From a bacterium (GTDB lineage Bacteria > Margulisbacteria > Marinamargulisbacteria > JABIPA01): a stretch of 43,132 nt of DNA. The DNA lies in the NCBI GenBank assembly GCA_018698675.1, contig JABIPA010000064.1, positions 1 to 43,132 on the forward strand, written 5' to 3'. The notes beneath the pieces are model-generated. The model was given only the letters and a program-made list of their open reading frames with translations. It made no database searches and was not told the DNA's origin. Positions 1-8,146 of this stretch are shown here, piece by piece. A program made the position numbers and the translations under genes. Positions within the stretch are counted from its first letter, which is position 1. Every line of letters starts with the position of its first letter.

Positions 1-102
1 AATAAGAAAAATACACAATCATTAAGGGATTTTATTCATCGTCTCTTTGATATCACTGGGTCGATTTTTCCTATGTATTCTAATAGAAAAATGGGTTTTT
101 AG
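1..102 (+). CDS. C-terminal end of an unidentified protein (partial)
   Basis: Frame 1 is open from the window edge to a TAG at 100-102, giving 33 residues that end in RKMGF. The residue mix (LRDFIHRLFDITGSIF) looks protein-like, with a short hydrophobic stretch, so this may be the tail of a gene entering from the left. An open frame of this length can occur by chance in AT-rich DNA and I recognise no family, so confidence is low. Confidence 0.25.
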   Translation, partial: NKKNTQSLRDFIHRLFDITGSIFPMYSNRKMGF

Positions 103-405
103 TGTTGTTTTTTATTTTCGCTGTTTTTGCACCACTACCGGAAAAACTAATATTAAATCAGTAAGAGAATGAGAGAACATCATGAAAATGACAGGGTATG
201 GAAAACAGGTTTCTCACATCTTACCACAGCCTTTGGATAACTCTCGAGTTAACCACATAACCACAATGACTATTATTATTTTTTATTTTTTTTTAAATTC
301 CGTTTAGAGAAAAGTATCATATTTTCGAACGAATTTTTGAGAGTATAGCTGGTTTTGTTTTAGTGAGGAGGAATGTACTGATTTAATTTAATGACTACTT
401 TCCTA
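103..405. other. Non-coding stretch with one copy of a 16-nt direct repeat
   Basis: No convincing gene is seen here. The 16-mer TTTTGCACCACTACCG lies at 125-140 and recurs exactly at 1778-1793, on the other side of the protease gene. A 41-codon frame at 182-307 starts with ATG but ends in a low-complexity AT tract and is not called. Confidence 0.5.
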
Positions 406-1700
406 CTATCTAGTCGAGTCCTTTAATATTTCAAGAAACAATTTTAAATCTAACCAAATGTCATTTGACTTGGGCTTAGAAGAACCATTTTCTGGGAGCC
501 CATTGGGGTAAAAGTGATACGTTCCTCCAAGCGGGTTATCAACAAGTACCCACGAAGTTTCGGATCTTTCTTTTCTACAGAAGCCAATGGTAAATCCCAA
601 ATCAACGTAAAAAGTAGCGCTTGGATCAATTTCAATTGGCATGCTTTTTTTATTGATTCTAGAAATTGCTGGGTGGTAATGTTTTTCGTGTCCACAGTTA
701 ACAAGGTGGGCGATAGATTTTTGAATTGTGATTGCTAGCGCTTGAAAAAGTGGATCTTCAGAGTTGAGAAAGTGGTGAAATCTAGTTTTCCCTTTTTTTC
801 CACCTAAGTGCTGCATTTGATGACTAGTAAATGTGATATCTTTTTCATCCATAGTACAAAATTTTGGAATACGAAGAGATGGTAATTTTTTGATTAAAAA
901 GTGAGTTTTTAAATCTGATAATAGATTTAAAGCATCGGTCTCTTCTTGTAAGTTTTCTTCGTTAAATCCGGGAATTTCTTTCGGTGAATATTTTATAAGA
1001 TCGGGGGCAGGAGAAATTTTTTCAATTTTAGATAAGGGTTTATTTTCATTTAATCGCATGTTATCAAAATTATCTTGTAATTTACTGTGTATAGAAATTA
1101 ACTCGCCATTGTTCGAAAAATAGCCGCCGCCACTTTGTCCTGATGAACTAGGGAAATAGAGGTTATTTGCATCCAAATTGCTGTGGTTACCTATATGTAG
1201 TTGCTTCTGTTGTTTGGTAGATGGAAATGAAATACCACAATTTTTCAATGATTTTGGGAGAGAGTGTGCTTCAAGAAGAGCAAAATCAAATTTATCTGGT
1301 TTTGAAGCTGCTAAATTTAAGTTTTCTAAACCATCTTGGACGATTCTACTTATTCGGAAAGACCTCCATTTGTTGTTTATCTTAAATTCTACCCAAATGT
1401 CATTTTTTTTGCGTAATTTACACTGACATTTCCCGTAGTAAACATTTTCCTTGTATTACAAATTGCATGTAAGGACGTAAGTATGGACCCATTTTCTAAA
1501 AGGGTGCAGGTGCCTGTTCCAAATTTAGATCTGATTTTTCCTATATATTGCATGGCTTGGATCAAGGCAGTCTCTGTGAAGCTTCTGTTTTTTTGAATGC
1601 AAAGTCCGTTACTTAAGGGCTCCGTTATTTGTATCCTATTATCAGCGGTTGGTATGTCCTGTTTCAAATAAAATATGCTTGATAAAATCTTTTTATTCAA
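406..1700 (-). pseudogene. Trypsin-like serine protease, frameshifted at an A8 tract
   Basis: Two overlapping minus-strand frames together encode one chymotrypsin-fold protease. The first frame (1700 down to about 1404) holds GTGTCTLLENGSILTSLHAI, the oxyanion-side strand and catalytic His (codon 1467-1469). The second frame continues with NDIWVEFK, then DFALLE with the catalytic Asp (about 1275-1290) and GQSGGGYF with the catalytic Ser (about 1120-1140), followed by about 190 residues of unknown function. The frames meet at eight As on the coding strand (plus-strand T run 1403-1410). One extra A would join them into about 430 residues. All three catalytic residues survive, so this may be a recent mutation, a homopolymer sequencing error, or a gene expressed by slippage. 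The first frame starts at a TTG, with no better start before the upstream stop at 1731-1733. No signal peptide is evident. A 16-nt direct repeat flanks the gene. Confidence 0.7.
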
Positions 1701-1949
1701 CCTTATAGTCCTACTTTGCTTTTTGGATACTTATTATTCAATTAAATCTGAGTTATATCTAGTCAAATCAGAACCAGTTTTGCACCACTACCGTAAATAC
1801 CTCTCTTGAACAGGACCACAAAAAAATCCTTTTCTTTATCATTTTCCATAAACGGTATCCTATTAAAAATACTCACTATTTTATAATTTAACATTTACCA
1901 ATTCTCTTATAAAAACTATCGTAAACATTCAACTAAGCAACTCTGAAAA
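1701..1949. other. Intergenic region with second copy of the 16-nt repeat
   Basis: This AT-rich spacer holds the second TTTTGCACCACTACCG copy at 1778-1793. Plus-strand G/C skew changes sign close to its left edge: G is at least equal to C to the left, and C exceeds G to the right. I see no gene. Confidence 0.5.
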
Positions 1950-2531
1950 TTATTCCAACACAATATCCAACGAATTCAAAAGCCTCATCGCTTCCGGCAC
2001 AGAAAAAATAGCTTTCTTCATCTGAATATGTTCCAAATCAATAGAGTACCCTTCTGCTCCTCTAAAATCTGCCCCCGAAATATTAGCCCGTACAAATAAG
2101 GCCCCTTCAAATTTAGTGTTACTACAATCAGACCCCATCATTTCTACATCAGAAAAATTAGTCTCAATCGCAACACATTTAACAAATTTTGATTCCGAAA
2201 AACTCAATCCCATAAACGAACAATTGCTAATGATACAATCATAAAAATCAAATTTAATCTGAAAAGATGCCTTCAATTTTGTCCAATTAATCCCAACAAG
2301 TTTTGAATGTTTAAAAGAAGATCCTATAAATAAACTCTGAGGAACAGACATCAAACTAAAATTGCAATTTAAAAATACACAGTCGTCGAAAGAACAAGCG
2401 TCAAACACTGTTTCCATAAACGAGCAGTTCTTAAATTCACAATCCTGGAAATCAACACCCTTAATCCGCTCGCGGTCTAAAGCTAAGCCTGTAAAGTTTT
2501 CATTTTCGTAATAATCGTTGGTTTTAAACAT
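1950..2531 (-). CDS. Pentapeptide-repeat protein
   Basis: The 193-residue protein is built almost wholly of A(D/N)LxX-type pentapeptides, for example FKNCSFMETVFDACSFDDCV, then NCSFMGLSFSESKF and RANISGADFRGAEG. This pattern folds into a right-handed quadrilateral beta helix. The C-terminus (MKKAIFSVPEAMRLLNSLDI) resembles the helical cap seen in Qnr/YjbI-like members. Some relatives mimic DNA and protect gyrase, but nothing here identifies the target. The ATG is preceded by a GTGAGG Shine-Dalgarno about nine bases upstream. The gene stands alone, divergent from the next gene. There is no signal peptide, so it is probably cytosolic. Confidence 0.85.
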   Translation of the reverse strand: MFKTNDYYENENFTGLALDRERIKGVDFQDCEFKNCSFMETVFDACSFDDCVFLNCNFSLMSVPQSLFIGSSFKHSKLVGINWTKLKASFQIKFDFYDCIISNCSFMGLSFSESKFVKCVAIETNFSDVEMMGSDCSNTKFEGALFVRANISGADFRGAEGYSIDLEHIQMKKAIFSVPEAMRLLNSLDIVLE

Positions 2532-2662
2532 GATGCTCTATCCTCACAAATTTATTTAGCTAGTATCCCAAATATTATACATAGATTACGTTCAAATTAA
2601 CGTTCTAACCTTTACCAAAGATCTGATATATTTTTTTACATTTTATTTGTACGCTATGAACT

Positions 2663-3379
2663 ATGATAAATAAATTAATATCGCACCCAAAAATATCATC
2701 TGATTTCCACTTCGAAACAATTTCTGACTTACCCAAACCACTGCAAAAAATTAGTATCAATATATCAAAGACATTAACCGCATTTGAAGTTTTGTTAAAC
2801 GCGTCTTTCAAAGAAATTAAACTATCACCAAATTGGAAAGAAGAAACCACCTTCAATCCAGAAACAAACTGTCTAGACATCGTAAAAAGTTTACAATCAA
2901 ATGTTTCACAACAACCAAATAACCGATTCTTTTTTGATATAGAACAACTAACGAATCTCTTATCAAAAATACTGAAAAATCTATACGTCGATCAAAAGTT
3001 TTCACTCCTACCTCTAAAAGAAAAAAAAGAAGCTCTAGAAACAGTAAATTCCTATTCATTTAGTGATTTAATCGGAATCGTAAAGTTAAATCTCCTACCC
3101 TCAAGTACAACCTCAATCAAACATGACTTAATGACCAATTACGTCGAGCTAACAACTATCAAAAACAAAATTCGAGACGATACTCAAAATTTAAGTGATA
3201 TAGAAACATTAATATCTTCTACTCTAGACTTAGCAACGATCCTAATATTAGAAGCCACCGGCCAAATGTTTGCAGAAGAAATTCTTGAAGCTGTTTTAAT
3301 AGACGACGAATCATGGAAATTACAATCAGGGCGCTATACAAACGAATTTTTAATTGAAAATGTGATTTCCGAAAAATAA
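2663..3379 (+). CDS. Hypothetical protein, mostly helical, 238 aa
   Basis: I do not recognise this protein. It is predicted soluble and largely alpha-helical, with Leu/Ile/Lys-rich stretches and no signal peptide, membrane segment or cysteine cluster. The C-terminal part (about 175-215) is the most helix-like and amphipathic. No Shine-Dalgarno precedes the ATG. A TACGCT hexamer seven bases upstream could be a -10 box, but no -35 is visible. Codon use (A- and C-rich third positions) matches neighbouring plus-strand genes, which supports it being real. It is divergent from the pentapeptide gene. Confidence 0.6.
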   Translation: MINKLISHPKISSDFHFETISDLPKPLQKISINISKTLTAFEVLLNASFKEIKLSPNWKEETTFNPETNCLDIVKSLQSNVSQQPNNRFFFDIEQLTNLLSKILKNLYVDQKFSLLPLKEKKEALETVNSYSFSDLIGIVKLNLLPSSTTSIKHDLMTNYVELTTIKNKIRDDTQNLSDIETLISSTLDLATILILEATGQMFAEEILEAVLIDDESWKLQSGRYTNEFLIENVISEK

Positions 3380-3423
3380 TTTACTTCACTTTTTAATGTA
3401 CATCAAAGACTAAAAATCATAGT

Positions 3424-3535
3424 ATTATCTATGTTAGACGCGATCCATTTGTCCCTGATTCGACTTAACTGCATTCCTATTACTACCGTAGGTTTGAGAA
3501 GAATGTCTCCAAAAGTCGGACTGGTGAGTAGGTCG
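3424..3535 (+). promoter_or_regulatory. GC-richer, potentially structured leader upstream of nadC
   Basis: About 45% G+C, clearly above its surroundings. Hand folding gives four nested helices: CGATCC 3441-3446 with GGTCG 3531-3535 (one bulge), TTCGAC 3459-3464 with GTCGGA 3515-3520, GCATTC 3471-3476 with GAATGT 3501-3506, and ACC/GGT at 3485-3493. A TATTAT hexamer at 3424-3429 could be its -10 box. It could be a cis-regulatory RNA for nadC. A 54-codon frame at 3431-3595 covers the same bases, so a small protein is an alternative. Confidence 0.3.
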
Positions 3536-3595
3536 TACCATGCGATTCAAAACAAACAAACGACAAACTCCCTCCTTCAGGATTTCAAATTATGA

Positions 3596-3601
3596 TATAG
3601 T
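3596..3601 (+). promoter_or_regulatory. -10-like hexamer TATAGT, 7 nt before the proposed nadC ATG
   Basis: The hexamer ends seven bases before the ATG at 3609, the distance expected if transcription starts at or next to that ATG. No clear -35 is seen, and there is no Shine-Dalgarno. Confidence 0.3.
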
Positions 3602-3608
3602 TTCGTTA

Positions 3609-4463
3609 ATGAAAAATTCACCATTAACCTCCCTTCTAAACAAGGCCCTATCCGAAGACGCCCCCAACGGAGACATAACAACCCAATTATTAGGTGACGC
3701 CTCCCACGAAGTAACAGCAACCCTCCTAGCAAAACAAAACGGTATATTCTACGGAGAAGAAATAATAACAACACTCGCATCCATACAGGCCTTTACCATA
3801 GATACTAAGAGCCATCCCCTAAAAAACGGAATGCCACTAACAAAAGGCCAAACCGTATGCAAATTAACAGGCCCGTTTTCAACACTACTAACAACAGAAC
3901 GTGTTCTACTAAACTTTTTACAACATTTATCTGGAGTAGCCACTCTAACCAATGAATTTGTAACAACCCTAAACGACTCAACAATAAAAATATTAGATAC
4001 GCGAAAAACAACGCCTCTTCTAAGAGACCTAGAAAAAAACGCAGTAAAAGCTGGCGGTGGAACCAATCACAGATGGAACTTATCAGATATGATTTTGTTA
4101 AAGGAAAACCATCTTTCTATTTTAGAAAAACAAAATAAGCTCGATGATTTGTCTAATAGAATTAAAGCACAAAAAGAGAAAAACCCAACATTAAAAGCGG
4201 AAATTGAAATCGAATCTTACGAGCAATTAATTACTACAGACTTTTCACAAATTGACTATATTTTGTTAGACAATTTCAAATTAGAAACACTTGAAGAGTC
4301 CACGAACTGGATTCGCCAAAATGCGGCCCATTGCGAAATAGAAGTTTCGGGAAACATTTCACTAAAAACGATTGCTAGTTACAAAAACAAAGATATTGAT
4401 CGAATCTCGGTAGGGGCGATTACTCATTCGCCCCCAGCCTTTGATTTTTCGTTATTGTTTTAG
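3609..4463 (+). CDS. nadC: Nicotinate-nucleotide pyrophosphorylase (carboxylating), quinolinate phosphoribosyltransferase
   Basis: NadC converts quinolinate and PRPP to nicotinate mononucleotide, CO2 and pyrophosphate in de novo NAD synthesis, in the cytosol. The family hallmarks are present: EDAPNGDITTQLL near the N-terminus, LDTRKTTPLLRDLEKNAVKA with GGGTNHRWNLSDMILLKENH in the quinolinate/PRPP site, and the late strands DYILLDNF and EVSGNI. The frame can start at an upstream ATG (3540), which adds 23 atypical residues. I prefer 3609, which gives about 284 residues, the usual family length, and places the EDAPNGD motif at the normal distance. No other NAD gene is adjacent. The gene converges on the LRR gene with an 11-base gap. 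Regulation could involve the leader just upstream. Confidence 0.93.
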   Translation: MKNSPLTSLLNKALSEDAPNGDITTQLLGDASHEVTATLLAKQNGIFYGEEIITTLASIQAFTIDTKSHPLKNGMPLTKGQTVCKLTGPFSTLLTTERVLLNFLQHLSGVATLTNEFVTTLNDSTIKILDTRKTTPLLRDLEKNAVKAGGGTNHRWNLSDMILLKENHLSILEKQNKLDDLSNRIKAQKEKNPTLKAEIEIESYEQLITTDFSQIDYILLDNFKLETLEESTNWIRQNAAHCEIEVSGNISLKTIASYKNKDIDRISVGAITHSPPAFDFSLLF

Positions 4464-4474
4464 TCGACGATTAA

Positions 4475-6205
4475 TCACCAATCATCATCATCATCATCAT
4501 CAATCGGTAGAGCTCTACGCCCCTTAGAGATCCTAGGTTTAAGTTTATCCATTGTTTTCTGATTAAGGCTGTTTTCTAAAAAATATAAGGTCGTTTTCTT
4601 TAAGTCCCAAATACTCTCTGGGAGATCTGTTAATTGGTTATTCTCTAAATTCAAAAAAATCAACTCTGTTAAGTTACCTATACTCTCTGAGAGAGTAGTG
4701 AGTTGGTTCTTTTCTAGATTCAAATATTTCAAGTTTTTTAAACATAAAAACAAGTTATCTGGCAGGGTTGATAAATGAAGTTCTGAGAGATCTAAGGTTC
4801 GCTTGCCATAACAATTCGAAAAGTCATCTATCTCCACGCTAATTTTTTGAAAAGCTATAACTCTTCCAGATTGTTCCTCAACAGATAAGGGCTTATCACT
4901 CGCCCATTGCCACAATACCCTCTCTGTTTCACTCAACAATTTAGATGGAGAACATTCGATAGCCCTAGCTAATAAATCAGACTTGGATTTATCGGACTCC
5001 CACAATCTATACAGAGCTAATCCTCTTAAGGGATGGATCCCTGATACATTTTCAAGAACTTTATAGATCAAATCCAAATTAGACTTATCTTTTTCCCAAA
5101 ACTTATACATCACAAATCCCTTTAAGAGGTGGATATTTGGTGTATATTTAATAGCTTTATGTAATAACTCATCTCTAGTAAAACGACGATGTAACCCTCC
5201 GGCAGTCAGAGTGGTTATATCAGGCTGATCGTCAAGAACCTCCACTAATTCATAATAGGTTTCTGCGCGTTTTATCCCCTGAATATTTAAGGATAAGGCT
5301 TTAAACAGTAATTGTTGTTTATTAAAAGTAACAACGTTTGTTCGGAAAAGTCCTCTCTGTCGAAGTTGGATATCTCTTGTCGCCATTGGTTTAAGTTGAG
5401 CTAGTCTTAAATAAGATTCTTTTTCCATTTCACCCTTTATTCCAGCATCTATGGCCATCGCATACAAACTCATCCGACTTAAACCACCTCTCGTCGTATC
5501 GTTGGTACAATTAGCTAAAAGCACATACACATCTGGGTTACCGGTATACCTGCCTTGTGAATCGATATACGTAGCCAATACATTTTTATAGGCATCGGAA
5601 GCATTACTAATTTCTCCCGAATGTATTTTCTCTTGGATAATATGAAGGGCTTCTGTTGACGATCGATTCATCCCGTAATAGCGAAGGTCTTCACTCGTTT
5701 GAAAATCTGTTCGTAACGCGTCTCTAACTGCACTGCCACTTTGATCTTGATTTAGTTCGTCCTGAGTTAAAGGTAAGTCACTTTTTTCGATAGAAGGCGC
5801 AGATGCATTGTTCATTCCTACAGGGCCGATATTATTAATGGAGTTGCAGGGAGACATGTGTTGCACATTAGGCTCCATTGGATAGCTTGTATAAGATAGG
5901 TAGGCTTGATTGCTAGAAGAAGGATAAACGCTCGATGCTTCAACACAATGCGCCATAGGAATGTGTCTAGATTCATGCTGAAAAGTGCCTGTATTAGGCA
6001 ACACTGGGTATCCTACAGCCATCTCTGATGGGTAGGATTGGGAACTGCTAGACAAAGGAATTCCAGCCCCTCCCCCAGGATTAAGTCTCTCTCCTCCGAC
6101 ACTATTCGGAACAGCTTTACCTATCGGACGTCGTTGTTGAGATGCTGTATTTGGGGGTACAATTTGATGTGTATTTACGGGTGAATCAAATTTAACAGCT
6201 TCCAT
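4475..6205 (-). CDS. Leucine-rich-repeat protein with acidic Asp7-Trp C-terminal tail
   Basis: The 576-residue protein has three parts. Residues 1-150 are Pro/Ser/Asn/Gln-rich and probably disordered. Residues about 150-440 are helical with loosely repeated units containing Y(K/R)(F/L)WE(K/S)DKS, which may form TPR-like hairpins. Residues about 455-550 carry leucine-rich repeats of the LxxLxYLNLEKNQLTTLSES type, each about 23 residues. The protein ends PIDDDDDDDW, encoded by seven GAT codons and TGG. The 2839-residue giant protein ends with a similar acidic tail plus Trp but different codons. No signal peptide is seen. LRR and TPR surfaces bind proteins, so an adaptor or effector role is plausible but unproven. 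A strong AAAAGGAGA Shine-Dalgarno precedes the ATG. The GAT run is a potential slippage tract. Confidence 0.8.
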   Translation of the reverse strand: MEAVKFDSPVNTHQIVPPNTASQQRRPIGKAVPNSVGGERLNPGGGAGIPLSSSSQSYPSEMAVGYPVLPNTGTFQHESRHIPMAHCVEASSVYPSSSNQAYLSYTSYPMEPNVQHMSPCNSINNIGPVGMNNASAPSIEKSDLPLTQDELNQDQSGSAVRDALRTDFQTSEDLRYYGMNRSSTEALHIIQEKIHSGEISNASDAYKNVLATYIDSQGRYTGNPDVYVLLANCTNDTTRGGLSRMSLYAMAIDAGIKGEMEKESYLRLAQLKPMATRDIQLRQRGLFRTNVVTFNKQQLLFKALSLNIQGIKRAETYYELVEVLDDQPDITTLTAGGLHRRFTRDELLHKAIKYTPNIHLLKGFVMYKFWEKDKSNLDLIYKVLENVSGIHPLRGLALYRLWESDKSKSDLLARAIECSPSKLLSETERVLWQWASDKPLSVEEQSGRVIAFQKISVEIDDFSNCYGKRTLDLSELHLSTLPDNLFLCLKNLKYLNLEKNQLTTLSESIGNLTELIFLNLENNQLTDLPESIWDLKKTTLYFLENSLNQKTMDKLKPRISKGRRALPIDDDDDDDW

Positions 6206-6475
6206 AAAAAATCTCCTTTTCCCATGTAAATTAAACTAAAATATAAGAGTACAAGCACTAAAATCCATTTACAAGCATATTCTTGGATGAGATTCCATTG
6301 AACCAGTTCAAAATCAAAACACGTTAATTTGGAGAAAAAACAAATATTAAAAATCACACTCATACCTCACATAACTAAAATTCCACACTATTTAAGTATT
6401 CAAAACAATTTTCAGGGGCTACTCAATCAAATATTCCAAAAATCATTCACTGTGTGATAAAAAGATTTTTTTTGA

Positions 6476-6481
6476 TAAACT
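6476..6481 (+). promoter_or_regulatory. -10-like hexamer TAAACT, 6 nt before the peptidase ATG
   Basis: TAAACT is followed by six bases and then ATG, so transcription starting at +1 would give a leaderless mRNA. No Shine-Dalgarno and no convincing -35 are present. Confidence 0.35.
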
Positions 6482-6487
6482 ACCGAC

Positions 6488-7156
6488 ATGGCTAAAAACA
6501 AACGAACAGGTAAACTGTCCGAGCATTTTTCAAATAGAGATTTCTCCTGCAAATGTGGAGAATGCAGCAATTCAATCCGGATTAGTCTTGGACTCATCGG
6601 TGGTCTTGAAGGACTACGTTCTAAACTTAAACAACGTGTAAATGTTGTAAAAGGATACGTATGTTCAGATTGCGCTGAAAAAACAAACGAAAAAAAACGA
6701 ACCTTCCACACCTCTGGTCTTGGCGCATGTGTCCAAGTAAACCAACGAACCGGAAGAGAAATTTTTTTAGCCGCTGAGCAAATTCCAGAATTCAAAGGAA
6801 TCGGCCTAAACATTGATAAAGATACGGTCCACGTTGACACAAGAAAAGAAGATGAACGTGAAATTTGGGTAATGGAAAACGGACGACGAACAAATATAAC
6901 GGACGACAACCGTGAAAAATATTTTCCAGACATTCCTGAACCTCCTCCTGAACAAAAAAAGAAATTTGAAAAAACAGAGCGAGTTGAAAACCAAAAAAAA
7001 TTGGAAACTCAAAAGAAATTTGAAAATTCAAAGAGACAAGAAACTCCAAGAAAATTTGAAAATACAAGAAAAAATAACAAACCAAGAAACTTCGAAAAAA
7101 CGGACAAAATTGACAATACAAAAAAAGTTGAAAAACCTGAAGAAAAACAAAACTAA
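6488..7156 (+). CDS. Peptidase M15-like protein with altered zinc ligand and basic repetitive tail
   Basis: Residues 10-125 match the compact M15 fold (phage endolysin or D-Ala-D-Ala carboxypeptidase type): SEHFSNRDFSCKCGEC, VVKGYVCSDC, the zinc motif around HTSGLGAC and the second zinc motif VHVDTR. The usual ligands are His-x6-Asp and a later His. Here they are His74, Cys81 where Asp is expected, and His115. The protein may bind zinc differently or have lost activity. Residues about 150-222 are a Lys/Glu/Asn-rich tail with loose repeats of the KKFEN / KKxEK kind, likely disordered or coiled. No signal peptide is seen. It lies 16 bases upstream of xerC and may share its transcript. Confidence 0.72.
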   Translation: MAKNKRTGKLSEHFSNRDFSCKCGECSNSIRISLGLIGGLEGLRSKLKQRVNVVKGYVCSDCAEKTNEKKRTFHTSGLGACVQVNQRTGREIFLAAEQIPEFKGIGLNIDKDTVHVDTRKEDEREIWVMENGRRTNITDDNREKYFPDIPEPPPEQKKKFEKTERVENQKKLETQKKFENSKRQETPRKFENTRKNNKPRNFEKTDKIDNTKKVEKPEEKQN

Positions 7157-7172
7157 CCCAACATTCTAGCTT

Positions 7173-8069
7173 ATGGATGTATCCTCTTTATCTCAATTTC
7201 TTTCAACATTACAACACCAAAAAAAATATTCCACACACACAATTACAAACTATAATCGAGACATTAACCAATTTCTAAGCTACGCTAAAGAAGGGCTAAA
7301 CGACAGCTTTAACGATGTCACAAAACGCACATGTAAACACTATCTCTACTTTCTAGATGCAAAAAATTACGTCCCATCCACCATCCACCGAAAAATTTCC
7401 GCTCTCCGATCGTATTGGCGATTTATGTGTAAAAAAAATATAGTCTCGGCAAATCCATGGACTCAGCTCATTCTTCCAAAAAAACCAAAGCTATTACCTC
7501 TAACTATAGACCTTACTGCCATGCAAAAAATATTAGATCACATTCCACCCAATTCACCGTTAGATATAAGAAACAGAACAATATTAGAATTGTTATTTGC
7601 ATCGGGACTCCGTGTCTCTGAACTTGCAAATTTAAAACTAAACAATATCAACGTAACGTACAACGAACTAAAAATTTTAGGAAAAGGAAACAAAGAACGT
7701 ATTGTATTTTTTGGAGAAGAAGCAAAAAAAAGAATCCAGGAATACTTACTGATTGCCCGCCCTGAACTAGAAAAAAAACCATCCGACACCGTTTTCATCT
7801 CAAAAACAGGAGCTCCCATCGGATCTAGAACAATACAGCGTTTAATCAAAACCGTTTCTACGGAACTCAATCTGAATTTGGATATTTCCCCTCATACCTT
7901 TCGCCACTCATTTGCAACAGAAATGCATCAGGGAGGTGCAAATCTAAGAACAATTCAACGATTACTTGGCCATGAAAGTCTTTCGACAACCCAAATTTAT
8001 ACAAAGGTACTGCCTAAAAAGCTATTGGACACATACAGAAAATTTGAAAGCGAATCGGATAGTTTTTAA
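7173..8069 (+). CDS. xerC: Tyrosine site-specific recombinase XerC
   Basis: Length (298 residues) and order match chromosomal Xer recombinases, which resolve chromosome dimers at dif. The N-terminal SAM-like DNA-binding domain covers about 1-90. The catalytic domain shows Arg147 (SGLRVSEL), a beta-hairpin Lys in LGKGNKER (about 171-174), His241 and Arg244 (HTFRHSFAT), His267 (LLGHESL) and the nucleophile Tyr276 (TTQIYTKV). The segment with NPW, LPKKPKLLP and IDL is closer to XerC than XerD from memory of E. coli, but the C/D assignment is tentative. No phage or integrase context is seen. No Shine-Dalgarno is present, and the gene probably depends on the upstream peptidase transcript. Confidence 0.9.
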   Translation: MDVSSLSQFLSTLQHQKKYSTHTITNYNRDINQFLSYAKEGLNDSFNDVTKRTCKHYLYFLDAKNYVPSTIHRKISALRSYWRFMCKKNIVSANPWTQLILPKKPKLLPLTIDLTAMQKILDHIPPNSPLDIRNRTILELLFASGLRVSELANLKLNNINVTYNELKILGKGNKERIVFFGEEAKKRIQEYLLIARPELEKKPSDTVFISKTGAPIGSRTIQRLIKTVSTELNLNLDISPHTFRHSFATEMHQGGANLRTIQRLLGHESLSTTQIYTKVLPKKLLDTYRKFESESDSF

Positions 8070-8146
8070 TTGTCTACGCGGTTAACGAAAACGCCTTCTT
8101 GAAATTTTATTAAAAACATTGAATTATCTTGTATCAAAGAAATTAA

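Noticed and set aside
182..307. 41-codon ORF starting MKMTGYGKQ
   Set aside because: It ends in a poly-T-encoded hydrophobic tail, has only a weak Shine-Dalgarno and matches no family. Chance is likely.
1860..1925. Possible dif site (ATTTAACATTT near the GC-skew switch)
   Set aside because: Only one XerD-like half-site matches. The central spacer and XerC half do not.
7173..8069. xerC as a phage or integron integrase
   Set aside because: Length and motifs fit chromosomal Xer. No attachment site, attC-like elements or phage genes are seen next to it.
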